DNA from: an uncultured Eubacteriales bacterium
Lineage (GTDB): Bacteria > Bacillota > Clostridia > Christensenellales > CAG-138
Length of the DNA stretch: 45,039 nt
Assembly: GCA_902798825.1 (NCBI GenBank)
Contig: CADBYI010000004.1
Location: 76,290 to 121,328, forward strand
Reading direction: 5' to 3'
In this document: one piece after another, positions 16,342 through 24,665 of the stretch
Layout of the letters: every line of letters begins with the position of its first letter
Position numbering within the stretch: the stretch's first letter is position 1
Notes under the pieces: generated by a model
Database searches by the model: none
Seen by the model: the letters and a program-made list of their open reading frames with translations, nothing else
Told to the model about the DNA's origin: nothing
Translations under genes and position numbers: made by a program

Positions 16342-18150
16342 TCACCGTTTCATCTTCGGGTCGTAGGCGTCCCGCAGGCCGTCGCCGACGAAGTTAAAGC
16401 CCAGCACGGACAGCATGATGAGGCAGCCCGCCGGAATCCAGATCCACCAGCAGGTGCGCATGACGTACATATCCGTGGCCTGGTTGATGATGGAGCCCCA
16501 GGAGGCCAGGGGGTACTTGACGCCCAGCCCCAGGAAGCCCAGCGTGGCCTCGCTGATGATGACGCCGCCCAGACCCATGGTGGCGTTGACGATGAGCAGC
16601 GGCATCACGTTGGGGATCAGGTGGCGGAATATCTTCCGGCTGGTGCGGATGCCGGTGGCCTCCGTGGCCACCATGAAGTCCTGCTCACGAAGGGACAGGA
16701 TCTGGCCGCGGGTCACACGGGCGATGCCGGTCCAGCCCAGCACGCCCAGGACCACCATCAGGAAGAAGATACGGGCGTATCCGCTGACCCGATAGGCGTC
16801 CATGACGGAGACCATGATGATGACCATGGGATAGAAGGGGATGGCGTTGAACAAATCGACCAGACGCATCAGGGCCGTGTCCACCCAGCCGCCGAAGTAG
16901 CCGGAGATGCCGCCGATGATGACGCCGATGAAGGTTTCAAAGAAGATGACCACGAAGCCCACCATCAGCGAGATGCGGCCGCCGTACATGAGCCGGGTCA
17001 GCACGTCCATGCCGTTGTGGTCCAATCCCAGCGGATGTTCCCGGGAAGGGGGCTCGTCGATGCGGACCAGCTCGGACTTCATCTGGGTCTCCACGTAGAT
17101 GTTGGCGTTCACGGTGTGGAGCCGGGCTTCCACCATGTTGCCGTTCTCGTCGGGGAACTCAAAGTATTCCACCTTGCCGCGGACCGCCTCCTGGGTGGCC
17201 TCCTTGAAGGGCACGGTGAGGACGACGCCGTTGCGGGCGGTGCCGAAGACCAGCTCGCTCACGGTCATCACGTCGGCGCCCTGATCGTCCCGAACGATCA
17301 GATCCTCCCCCTTCTCCTCCAGGTTATAGGTCTTATCCTCGAAGGTGACGGAGGTAAGGTTGTCCCGCAGGGCCTCCTCCAGCAGGACGCAGAACTGCAT
17401 GTTCTTGGCCAGGGCGTCATAGTCCCTGTTGACGGAGTCGAAGATGTTCTCGGTGGCCAGCACGAAGGGGTCGCCGATCATGACGAACTTGCGCTCCATC
17501 TTGTTGCCGCTGAAGGCGATCTTCTTGCCGTTGTATTCGAACTCGCCGGAGGTGGGGGCCATGGGGACGGACAGCTTCTTGAGCTCCGCCTCCAGCCCCG
17601 GATCGTTGGCGTACTCCTCCGCCGAGATGTCGATCTTGCCCACGCCCACGGTGGCCAGATCCTCCTTGGCCCGGATCACATAGGAGGGCACTTCGGGATT
17701 CAGGGTCTCCACATAGTAGGTATTGCCGCCGGAGGTGAACTCCAGCGTCTCCCCCGCGGGCAGGTCCGCGTTGTTGTGGGACTTGCGATAGTTGGAGAAG
17801 GCCAGCATCAGGGCCGTCTGATCCGCCTTGGAGAAGGTCTTTCCGGCCTGGACGGTGTACCGAAGCTCGTTGTTGTACATGACCGTGGCGTACTCGGACC
17901 ACTGGAAGGCGTTGGTGTCCGTGAACTGCTGGGCAATGGAATAGGGGGTGAACAGGGGCCCAACGAAGGCGAACAGGAACATGACCACCAGGATGATGGT
18001 GCCGGCGATGGCCAGCTTGTTGCGGATGAACCGCTTGAACACCAGCATGCCGGGGGACAGGACCTTGACGCGGCGGGCGTCGTCCAGCTTCATCTCCTCC
18101 TCGGGAGCGGCGGTTTGCTCATTCAGGATGGGCTTTTTGATCTCTTCCAT
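16342..18150 (-). CDS. oppC: OppC-type permease with about 300-residue external domain
   Basis: A 602-residue permease, about twice the usual OppC length. TM1 lies near residues 42-65. An extracytoplasmic insert of about 300 residues (about 70-370) is rich in beta-prone and charged segments, and then HPLGLDHNGMDVLTRLMYGG rejoins the normal OppC scheme with five TM segments. The coupling loop reads DFMVATEATGIRTSRKIFRH and the C-terminus NFVGDGLRDAYDPKMKR, both normal. The insert is longer than, but in the same place as, that of the first system's OppC. It has no domain that I recognise. Confidence 0.92.
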   Translation of the reverse strand: MEEIKKPILNEQTAAPEEEMKLDDARRVKVLSPGMLVFKRFIRNKLAIAGTIILVVMFLFAFVGPLFTPYSIAQQFTDTNAFQWSEYATVMYNNELRYTVQAGKTFSKADQTALMLAFSNYRKSHNNADLPAGETLEFTSGGNTYYVETLNPEVPSYVIRAKEDLATVGVGKIDISAEEYANDPGLEAELKKLSVPMAPTSGEFEYNGKKIAFSGNKMERKFVMIGDPFVLATENIFDSVNRDYDALAKNMQFCVLLEEALRDNLTSVTFEDKTYNLEEKGEDLIVRDDQGADVMTVSELVFGTARNGVVLTVPFKEATQEAVRGKVEYFEFPDENGNMVEARLHTVNANIYVETQMKSELVRIDEPPSREHPLGLDHNGMDVLTRLMYGGRISLMVGFVVIFFETFIGVIIGGISGYFGGWVDTALMRLVDLFNAIPFYPMVIIMVSVMDAYRVSGYARIFFLMVVLGVLGWTGIARVTRGQILSLREQDFMVATEATGIRTSRKIFRHLIPNVMPLLIVNATMGLGGVIISEATLGFLGLGVKYPLASWGSIINQATDMYVMRTCWWIWIPAGCLIMLSVLGFNFVGDGLRDAYDPKMKR

Positions 18151-18162
18151 AGCCGCCTCCGA

Positions 18163-19152
18163 TCAGTTGACCCGGACCCGGGGGTCCACCACGGCGTACA
18201 TGATGTCCGCCAGGATCAGACTCACCTGGGTGAGCACGGTCAAGAACAGGGTGTAGAACATGGTGAAGGGGATGTCGCCGATGGTCATGGCCTGATAGGA
18301 GATACGGCCGATGCCGGGGATCTGGAACAGCTCCTCGGTGATCATGGCGCCGCCGAACATGCTGGGCAGCAGATAGCTCATGTAGGACACCAGGGGGATC
18401 AGGGTGTTCCGGAAGGCGTGCTTGTTGATGACCACCTTCTCGGGCAGGCCCTTGGCCCGGGCGGTGCGGATGTAGTCCGCGTTCAGGACCTCCAGCATGT
18501 TGGTGCGGGTATAGCGCATAAGTCCGCCGATGGACAATGTGGCCAGCGTCAGCACCGGCAGGACCAGGTGATAGAGGATATCCCCGATCTTATACCACAC
18601 GGTGCCCGTCTGATACCAGCGGCCGGACAAGCCGTACAGCGGGAGCCAGCCCAGCCGCACGGCGAATACGTATTTGAGGATGGTTGCCAGGAAGAACGTG
18701 GGCAAGGAGATGCAGGCGAGGGCAAACACCGTCACGGCGTAGTCGGTACGGCTATACTGCTTGCGGGCAGCCACGATGCCCAGGGGGATGGAGATGAAGA
18801 TCTCCACGATGAGGGTGATCACGTTCATGAGCACGGACCACCAGATGACCTCGTTATACTTCTGGACCACGGGGACCTGATACACCCAGGATTCCCCGAA
18901 ATTGCCCTGGGCGACTTCCGACAGCCAGGCGTAGAATCCGCCCAAGATGCTGCCGTCCATATGATAAATGTTGTTCAATTCTTCCAGCCATTGGGAATAG
19001 GATTTCATTCCCTGTGTGCCGGCGGCCCGTTCACGGGCGATTTTCTCCATATAGGATGTGGGCAGGCACCGAATCACCGAGTACACGATGAGGGAGCACA
19101 GGATGACGATCACCAGGCCCAACACGATCCTTCGGACAAGAAATTTCCACAT
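18163..19152 (-). CDS. oppB: OppB-type permease (second system)
   Basis: A 329-residue permease with an N-terminal TM (MWKFLVRRIVLGLVIVILCS), a periplasmic or external loop with PTSYMEKIARERA, and five further TM segments. The coupling segment reads DYIRTARAKGLPEKVVINKH, and FQIPGIGRISYQAM and DPRVRVN close the protein. It follows the binding-protein gene after a 132-base gap holding two hairpins, so permease levels may be set below those of the binding protein. Confidence 0.94.
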   Translation of the reverse strand: MWKFLVRRIVLGLVIVILCSLIVYSVIRCLPTSYMEKIARERAAGTQGMKSYSQWLEELNNIYHMDGSILGGFYAWLSEVAQGNFGESWVYQVPVVQKYNEVIWWSVLMNVITLIVEIFISIPLGIVAARKQYSRTDYAVTVFALACISLPTFFLATILKYVFAVRLGWLPLYGLSGRWYQTGTVWYKIGDILYHLVLPVLTLATLSIGGLMRYTRTNMLEVLNADYIRTARAKGLPEKVVINKHAFRNTLIPLVSYMSYLLPSMFGGAMITEELFQIPGIGRISYQAMTIGDIPFTMFYTLFLTVLTQVSLILADIMYAVVDPRVRVN

Positions 19153-19197
19153 AGGTTGTTTCTCCCCTCCTAACTCCGCCTATTCGCGAGTGACAGG

Positions 19198-19272
19198 ATT
19201 GAGCCCGCCTAAAAAGGCAGGCTCAATCCGTTTACTTCTGCTTAGATCAGGGGACAGGGTCGTCCCCCGATC
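19198..19272 (-). promoter_or_regulatory. Two intercistronic hairpins between binding protein and permease
   Basis: Hairpin one has arms ATTGAGCC-GCCT and AGGC-GGCTCAAT (19198-19227). Hairpin two has arms GATC-GGGGAC and GTCCCC-GATC (19245-19272). Neither is followed leftward by a T-run. Such structures commonly protect the upstream mRNA end and reduce downstream permease expression. Confidence 0.6.
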
Positions 19273-19284
19273 TGTTTGTCTGCA

Positions 19285-21699
19285 TTAGTACTTGAGCTCC
19301 AGGCCTTCGATGTCGTTCATCCAGCCCCAGAACGTGGTGATGTCGGGGGTCAGGGTGTCGAGATTGATGCGCTCGGTGCTGAAGATGATGCAGTTCTGGC
19401 GCTGATAGGCAGGGATCTCCACGGCCCAATCCACGATGGTGTCCAGAGCCTGCTTGTAGACGGCCTTGCGGTAAGCCTGGTCGTCGGACTTACGGGCATC
19501 CACGATGAGCTTGTCCAGCTCGGGATCGTCGATGTGGTAGTGGTTGGAATCGGAGCCGCCGCGGCCCACGATGCCGGAGGAGTGGTAGACCTGGTACATA
19601 TCGGGATCGATGGTGGCACCCCAAGCGGCGCACCAGAGTTCCTGCGTACCGGCATCCAGAGCATCCCAGAGGACGTTGGAGTCAGCGGGATCGTTGATGA
19701 CCAGCTCGAGGCCGATCTTCTCAAAGGCGGCCTTGGCGTTGGTCAGCACCAGGTAGGAGGGGTGGTCACCGGTGCCGTCGCCGGGGATGATGACCTCGTA
19801 GGACAGCTTGGCGCCTTCGGGCGCGGCGGTGAGCTTACCGTCGGTCACGGTGTAGCCGGCAGCCTCGAACCACTTCAGGGAAGCGGCCAGGGCGGCGTCG
19901 TACTTGGCCTCGGGCTCCATGTCGGCGGTGTAGATCTGGTTGCCCTCAGGATCGGTGGAGAAGGCCTGCTTGTAGTCGGGGTCGGTGGCCTGCGGCGCGG
20001 CCCAGGAGGTGTTGGAGATGGGGTACTGGATGACGGAAGCGGCATCGCCATAGTAGGAATCGTATGCCACGTCACGGTACACGGCCAACACGGTGGCAAT
20101 GGCCTTGCGCAGGGCCTTGGACTCGGCGGAGGAGGGGTTGCCGCCCACGTTGACGGTGTCCGCGTTCATGCCGATGTAGCCATAGCCCAGGTTGTCCACG
20201 CGGCTGGTGGTGATGACGTCACCGGACAGCTCGCCGTTGGAGTTGTAGGAACGGACTTCCTCGAACCGGCCCTTGCTGCCGGTCATCTCGCCCGCGTCCA
20301 CATCGCCGGTCTTGACGGCGGTGGCGACTTCGGCGGCGGCGGTCTCCTTGAACTGGATGTACTTGATCTTGGGGCAGCCCTTGAAGTAGTTCTCGTTGGC
20401 CTCGAAGTAGACCACCTTGTTCTCATACTTCACGAACTTGTAGGGGCCGGCGCCCATGGGCTCGCCCAGCTTGGACTTCTGCGTGCTCAGATCACCGAAG
20501 TCAAAGCCGAACTTGTTGTTCTCGTAGTCATACTTGGCCTTGTCGCCATAGTAGTGCAGGGGGGTCACTTGGATGCCCAGGATGCTGTACACAGCGGGGG
20601 CCTCGTAACCCTTGGTGGTGACTTCCACGGTGTAGTCGTCAACCTTCACGATGCCGCGGACGTTGGGCACGCCGGCGCTGGTGTCGATCTGGTTGTCGGC
20701 CGCCAGCTTGTTGTACAGGGCGGTCTTGAGATCGTCGGTGCTGGTGCCGGTGGCGGACTCGCCGGCGGCCAGGTAGGCTTCGAAGTCATTGCCGTACTTG
20801 GCGGCAGCGGCCTTCAGATAGTCTTCGTTGGTGGGGTACTGACCGTTGGCGAGCTCGAACACGTCGCCGGCGGCGGTGGTGAGGACGCCGTCTTTATAGG
20901 TGCCGAAGCCCCACGCAGCGATGCCGAGAGCGGTCTTGAGGCCGTCGTTCTCCTTGATCTGGTCATAGGAAGCGCCGGTGTAGGCCTCGCCGTACGCCTC
21001 GGCGTAGGCATCGAACACGGTGTCGGTGATACCCTGGGTATCAGCAGCCCACAGCTCCTTGGCGGGGCCCCAGTAGGCGTCGTACTCTTCCTGGGTGAAA
21101 GCGTCGTCAGCCTTCACTTCGTAGCCGAGACCGGCGGCCAGGATGGCGTCGAAGACGGGCTGGATCTTCTCCAGGCCTTCCTCGGGCACCTGAGTCCTGT
21201 AGGCATCCACGCCCAGGATCCCGTAGGAACCCAGAGTGGTGGAACCGGCGTAGGAAGGATCCAGGTAGGTGTAGTAGGTGAAGATGACGTCGTCGGCAGT
21301 CAAGGGCTCACCGTCGCTGAACTTCAGATCGTCGCGCAGCTTGGCGGAGTACTTGGTGGTGTCGGTGGCCTCGTCATACTCGACCTTCAGATCGGCGATG
21401 CCGGTATAGAGGTAATCGGTGCCGTTGTAGGGCACGGTCTCACCTTCGATACCGTTGTAGATGACGCCGCCCATACGATCGGTGGTCATGAGGCTCAGCT
21501 GGGTCATGCCGACCACATCCTGGTCATAGGCCGTGTCAGCGTAGAAGGGGCTGAACTTGGCAGAGAAGGGGCTGTAGGCAACGACCAACGGCGTGTTCTC
21601 GTCGCGAGGCTCGGTCGTCGTTGCTTCTTCAGCGAAGGCCACGCCCGTCAACGGAAGCACCATCAGCAGTGCCAGGACGAGTGCGAGAATCTTTCTCAT
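19285..21699 (-). CDS. Peptide ABC binding protein, large family-5 type
   Basis: An 804-residue family-5 solute-binding protein, about 200 residues larger than ordinary OppA. The start at 21699 (MRKILALVLALLM) follows a strong AAAAAGGAGG site; the frame continues upstream through the promoter and must be shortened. The signal peptide ends GVAFA-EE and has no lipobox cysteine. Family blocks include FSDGEPLTADDVIFTYYTY. An insert of about 100 residues (about 145-245) follows this block, containing YEVKADDAFTQEEYDAYWG and later helical segments. It heads the second opp operon. The size increase parallels the enlarged OppC2 ectodomain. Confidence 0.92.
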   Translation of the reverse strand: MRKILALVLALLMVLPLTGVAFAEEATTTEPRDENTPLVVAYSPFSAKFSPFYADTAYDQDVVGMTQLSLMTTDRMGGVIYNGIEGETVPYNGTDYLYTGIADLKVEYDEATDTTKYSAKLRDDLKFSDGEPLTADDVIFTYYTYLDPSYAGSTTLGSYGILGVDAYRTQVPEEGLEKIQPVFDAILAAGLGYEVKADDAFTQEEYDAYWGPAKELWAADTQGITDTVFDAYAEAYGEAYTGASYDQIKENDGLKTALGIAAWGFGTYKDGVLTTAAGDVFELANGQYPTNEDYLKAAAAKYGNDFEAYLAAGESATGTSTDDLKTALYNKLAADNQIDTSAGVPNVRGIVKVDDYTVEVTTKGYEAPAVYSILGIQVTPLHYYGDKAKYDYENNKFGFDFGDLSTQKSKLGEPMGAGPYKFVKYENKVVYFEANENYFKGCPKIKYIQFKETAAAEVATAVKTGDVDAGEMTGSKGRFEEVRSYNSNGELSGDVITTSRVDNLGYGYIGMNADTVNVGGNPSSAESKALRKAIATVLAVYRDVAYDSYYGDAASVIQYPISNTSWAAPQATDPDYKQAFSTDPEGNQIYTADMEPEAKYDAALAASLKWFEAAGYTVTDGKLTAAPEGAKLSYEVIIPGDGTGDHPSYLVLTNAKAAFEKIGLELVINDPADSNVLWDALDAGTQELWCAAWGATIDPDMYQVYHSSGIVGRGGSDSNHYHIDDPELDKLIVDARKSDDQAYRKAVYKQALDTIVDWAVEIPAYQRQNCIIFSTERINLDTLTPDITTFWGWMNDIEGLELKY

Positions 21700-21745
21700 T
21701 GTACTGTATTCCTCCTTTTTGTAGTATTGTATGAGAATACAGTTA

Positions 21746-21776
21746 GGATTATATAATCCCGAATCCCGTTTGTCAA
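21746..21776 (-). promoter_or_regulatory. Consensus promoter of the second opp operon with palindromic -10
   Basis: Leftward -35 TTGACA (21771-21776) and -10 TATAAT (21748-21753) have a 17-base spacer, a perfect match to the housekeeping sigma consensus. The -10 sits inside the perfect 14-bp palindrome GGATTATATAATCC (21746-21759), which could be an operator. Confidence 0.85.
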
Positions 21777-21852
21777 CAAACCGTTTGCGATTTCTGGTCC
21801 CCGGTGCAAAAAAAAAAGAAGGCAAAAAAGCCGTTCGAACCCTCTTTACACC

Positions 21853-21881
21853 AAAAAATGTTTGGAAAAAGCTTCCAAACA
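21853..21881 (-). terminator. Terminator facing left in the long intergenic region
   Basis: Leftward stem TGTTTGGAA/TTCCAAACA (21859-21881) followed by six Ts (21853-21858). It would end transcription coming from the GIY-YIG gene pair before it reaches the opp2 promoter. Confidence 0.65.
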
Positions 21882-21983
21882 AAAGATTTCGGGAACTTGC
21901 GGAAATTTTTTTCTCTCCCCCGCCCCGTCCCCGAAAAAGCATAATTATGAAAGCTCACGCGTGGGCGTCCCCCTCAAAACGGG

Positions 21984-22278
21984 GTCATCCCGAGCGCAGA
22001 GCGAAGGGCGAAGTCGAGGGACCTGTGAACGTAAAAACTCATATGCGCCCCCGGTCATCCCGAGCGCAGCCCGAAGGGCGAAGTCGAGGGACCTGTGAAC
22101 GTAAAAACTCATGCGCGCAAAATCAACCCGCCCCCACCAGCTCCGTTCCCAGATCCCTCCACTCGGTCGCTTCGCTCTCTCGGTCGGGATGACCGAAGGG
22201 GGGTCCTGTCCGACGCTATGGTGTCGCTCCACTCAAAAAAGCCCGGTCATCCCGAGCCTGTCGAGGGATCTGTGAACG
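21984..22278. repeat. Cluster of four dispersed intergenic repeat copies
   Basis: Two copies in direct tandem (21984-22042 and 22054-22112) are nearly identical and end in the same GTAAAAACTCAT tail. One copy is in inverted orientation (22146-22193) and a short one lies at 22243-22278. All begin GTCATCCCGAGC and end CGAGGGA-CTG-GAAC, or the reverse complement. Apart from these, the terminator and the promoter, the 600-base gap 21700-22301 contains nothing I recognise. Confidence 0.8.
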
Positions 22279-22301
22279 CCCCTTCGCCCTGACGCCGCCC
22301 C

Positions 22302-22607
22302 CTACGGCCGGGGGACCGGGCCGGCAGAGAACCAATCCCCCGCCAGGTCCGCCCAGGCGGGGTTCGCCGCCTGGATCAGGGCGTTCTTCTTCTCCCGCCG
22401 CCAGCGCTTGAGCTGCTTCTCCCGGGCGATGGCGCCCCGGGGGTCGGGGGTGGACTCATAATACACCAGCTTGTCTACGTGATACCGCTTTGTGAACCCC
22501 TCGATTCGGTCGTTCCGGTGCTCCTGGAGCCGCCGCACCAAATCGCCGGTGACGCCCACATACAAAACGGCATTGGTCTTGTTGGCGAGGATGTATACGT
22601 AATACAC
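22302..22607 (-). CDS. GIY-YIG domain protein
   Basis: A 101-residue stand-alone GIY-YIG endonuclease-fold protein (YhbQ/UPF0213-like). The motif appears as YYVYILANKTNAVLYVGVTG (residues 2-21), with the conserved Arg in LVRRLQEH (residues 23-30) and the catalytic-type Glu in AIAREKQLKRW. Family members are small nucleases of uncertain cellular role. It begins with GTG after GGCGGAGGAG and lies 4 bases after the upstream membrane protein, so the two are co-transcribed. Confidence 0.88.
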   Translation of the reverse strand: MYYVYILANKTNAVLYVGVTGDLVRRLQEHRNDRIEGFTKRYHVDKLVYYESTPDPRGAIAREKQLKRWRREKKNALIQAANPAWADLAGDWFSAGPVPRP

Positions 22608-22611
22608 GCCC

Positions 22612-23208
22612 TCACTCCTCCGCCCACTTGGCCTCCCGGGGGCGCTCGGTGATCTTCACGGGGCGGAGGGCGCCCCAAAGGAGCCCGCCGCACAGGCTCA
22701 CCAGCAGACAGCACAGGAGAAAGGCCCCGTCCCCCCAGGTCAGCTCCCCCCAGGCGGTGCGGCGGATGAACAGGTGGTACACCAGCGTCCCCACCGCCGC
22801 CAGGCCCCCCAGCAGGGCGATGGCCGGGGCGGAGTGCCGGGCCCGCTCGATGCCGTATTCCACCTCGTCGCTGCGCAGGGGCTTTTCGGTCCGGGGCAGA
22901 TGAAAGCTCCCCAAGCAGCCATAGAACAGGGGGAACATGCAGAAGGCCAGGGGTAAGATGGCCAAAACGCTGGCCATGGCCCCGTGGCGCAGGAACAGGG
23001 CCAACAGGGCCGCCGCCGCGGCCCCCAGGGACAGGGCCACGCACCTCCGGCGCAGGGCCAGCAGCCCCGGCTCCGTCAGGCCCAGCTCGTAGAAGCTCCC
23101 CACGTAGCGGGCCACCTTCACCTCCCGACCGGCGTCGTTCAGCTCCGTCTGCAGCTCATAATCCTTCATATACCGGCGGCGAAAGGTCCGCTTCTGCTTG
23201 TCGTCCAT
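22612..23208 (-). CDS. Membrane protein of unknown function, four TM segments
   Basis: A 198-residue protein with a charged cytoplasmic N-terminus (residues 1-50) and TM segments near 57-75, 80-100, 125-147 and 155-180. No family recognised. The ATG follows CAAGGAGGAG, and TATACT (23238-23243) upstream could be its -10. It is co-transcribed with the GIY-YIG gene. Confidence 0.65.
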   Translation of the reverse strand: MDDKQKRTFRRRYMKDYELQTELNDAGREVKVARYVGSFYELGLTEPGLLALRRRCVALSLGAAAAALLALFLRHGAMASVLAILPLAFCMFPLFYGCLGSFHLPRTEKPLRSDEVEYGIERARHSAPAIALLGGLAAVGTLVYHLFIRRTAWGELTWGDGAFLLCCLLVSLCGGLLWGALRPVKITERPREAKWAEE

Positions 23209-23360
23209 GGCTCCTCCTTGGGGTGGTCTGATGGTTTAGTATAGCACATTCCCGCACGTATAGAAAGGGGGGACCGGACCCCCCTGAATATGAACGAATT
23301 ATCGGAATCCAAGGGGCCCCTTTTCCCTTACAATGGAGGCAGAGAAAAGGAGGATAGCCT

Positions 23361-24041
23361 ATGGATACACAAAACGCAGAGGAAGCATTCGTCTTCTACC
23401 GTTCGTTCTTCGAGGCCATGGAGGGGCTGGCGGACGGGGACAAGCTGGCCCTGTTCGACGCCATCGCCCGCATGGGCCTCTATGGGGAGCAGGTTGCGCT
23501 GCCCCTGGAAGCCAGGCGCCTGTTCGTGCTGATCCTGCCCCAGCTCAAGGCGAACCGAAAGAAGCGGGAGGAGGGGCGCAAGGGCGGACGCTATGCGAAA
23601 ACCACTGGTTCCCCGGAAAAAGAAACCACCGGTTCCCCGGAGAAACAAACCACCGGTTCCGAAACGGAAGAACCTAATGAAAAGGAAAAGGAGAAGGAAA
23701 AAGAAAAGGAAAAAGAAAAAGAGAAGGAAAAGGAGAGTGTGTGTATGTCGGCGGCCGGGGCCGCCTCCCGCGCACGCACCGCGCCCACCCTGGAGGAGAT
23801 AGAGGCCTATTGTCAGGAACGGGGGAACCGGGTGAACGCCCAACGGTTCCATGCTTTCTATACCGCCAACGGATGGCGGATCGGCAAGGTGCCCATGAGG
23901 GATTGGAAAGCGGCGGTCCGGGGTTGGGAGATCAACGGTCTGGACGAAGGGCGTCCCGCCCCGTCGCGGCCTGCCAGCTATGTGGACGAGTTCAGGGCCG
24001 CCATGGAGATGGCCAGAATGGAGGAGGCAAAGCCCGTATGA
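23361..24041 (+). CDS. Phage-type replisome organizer (DUF6291-like)
   Basis: A 226-residue protein resembling phage replisome organizers. The N-terminal domain (residues 1-75; FYRSFFEAMEGLADGDKLAL) matches the DUF6291 pattern. It is followed by a variable linker (about 76-135) with TTGSPEK-type repeats and an almost pure Glu-Lys run. The C-terminal block (about 150-200; YCQERGNRVNAQRFHAFY, then DWKAAVRGWE) is common in phage DnaD-like or helicase-loading proteins. The ATG has AAAAGGAGG upstream and its stop overlaps the next gene (ATGA). No other phage gene is adjacent, so this appears to be a remnant or domesticated module. Confidence 0.7.
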   Translation: MDTQNAEEAFVFYRSFFEAMEGLADGDKLALFDAIARMGLYGEQVALPLEARRLFVLILPQLKANRKKREEGRKGGRYAKTTGSPEKETTGSPEKQTTGSETEEPNEKEKEKEKEKEKEKEKEKESVCMSAAGAASRARTAPTLEEIEAYCQERGNRVNAQRFHAFYTANGWRIGKVPMRDWKAAVRGWEINGLDEGRPAPSRPASYVDEFRAAMEMARMEEAKPV

Positions 24042-24601
24042 CCGTCAAGGAAGTGATCTCCCTGCTGTATTTGGAGAAAAACCTGTATCCCCGGGACAGG
24101 AGTTTGGACCGCTCCCGGGAGGAGCTCACCGCCATGGCCAAGGCCCAGGCGGAGCTGCTGAAGGACATCCCCTTCGAGCTGGGGCAGGCGGCGGTGGCGG
24201 CCCACGGGGCCAGCTCCCCCTACGCCCCCGCCATCTGCGAGATCAGGGCCTATGCCCGGCGCATGACGGAGCCGCCCCGGCTCAGCGCGGACGAGGCCTG
24301 GGCGCTGGCCTACAAGGCCATCCGCACATACGGCAGCAGCCCCTACAAGCACTTCAAATCGGGCAAATACAGCTATGAGCTGGCCCGGGACAGCCTGCCG
24401 CCGGAGGTGTGGCGGGTGGTGGAGCTCATGGGCTACGACAGCATGTGCAAGAGCGAGCGGACCGAGGTGATCCGGGGCCAGTTCATCCAGGCCTGGGAGC
24501 GGCAGCAGCGGCTGCGGGAGGAGCGGGAAAACCTGCTGCCCTTCCTGCCCGCCCCCCTCCGGGAAAAGGTCCTGGCCCTGGAGGACAGGACGGGTTCGTG
24601 A
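24038..24601 (+). CDS. Replicative helicase loader/inhibitor-like phage protein
   Basis: A 187-residue protein resembling the G39P-type loaders and inhibitors of phage replicative helicases. Evidence is MTVKEVISLLYLEKNLYP at the N-terminus, AELLKDIPFELGQAAVAAH, and SSPYAPAICEIRAYA (a small helical domain that recruits the helicase in the family). It ends with ERTEVIRGQFIQAWERQQRL. The start at 24038 overlaps the stop of the organizer gene. The loader/organizer pair is the usual order in phage replication modules. The assignment is by pattern and context, so moderate. Confidence 0.65.
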   Translation: MTVKEVISLLYLEKNLYPRDRSLDRSREELTAMAKAQAELLKDIPFELGQAAVAAHGASSPYAPAICEIRAYARRMTEPPRLSADEAWALAYKAIRTYGSSPYKHFKSGKYSYELARDSLPPEVWRVVELMGYDSMCKSERTEVIRGQFIQAWERQQRLREERENLLPFLPAPLREKVLALEDRTGS

Positions 24602-24630
24602 CCCCGGGCCTTGGGCGGCGGGCAAAACAA

Positions 24631-24655
24631 AAAGAGGGCCCGAAGGCCCCCTTTT
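24631..24655. terminator. Bidirectional terminator between convergent genes
   Basis: AAAGAGGGCC-CGAA-GGCCCCCTTT forms a GC-rich stem with A- and T-rich tails on both sides. It ends both the rightward phage pair and the leftward PH-like gene. Confidence 0.8.
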
Positions 24656-24665
24656 GTTGGTGGTT

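Noticed and set aside
21700..21942. 81-residue N-terminal extension of the 804-residue binding protein
   Set aside because: It covers the promoter and ribosome site; the signal peptide begins at 21699.
21960..22280. CRISPR array, because of repeated units
   Set aside because: Only two direct copies without regular spacers, further copies inverted and elsewhere, and no cas genes.
24609..24665. Possible tRNA or small RNA between the phage pair and the PH-like gene
   Set aside because: Only a single terminator stem is present; no cloverleaf.
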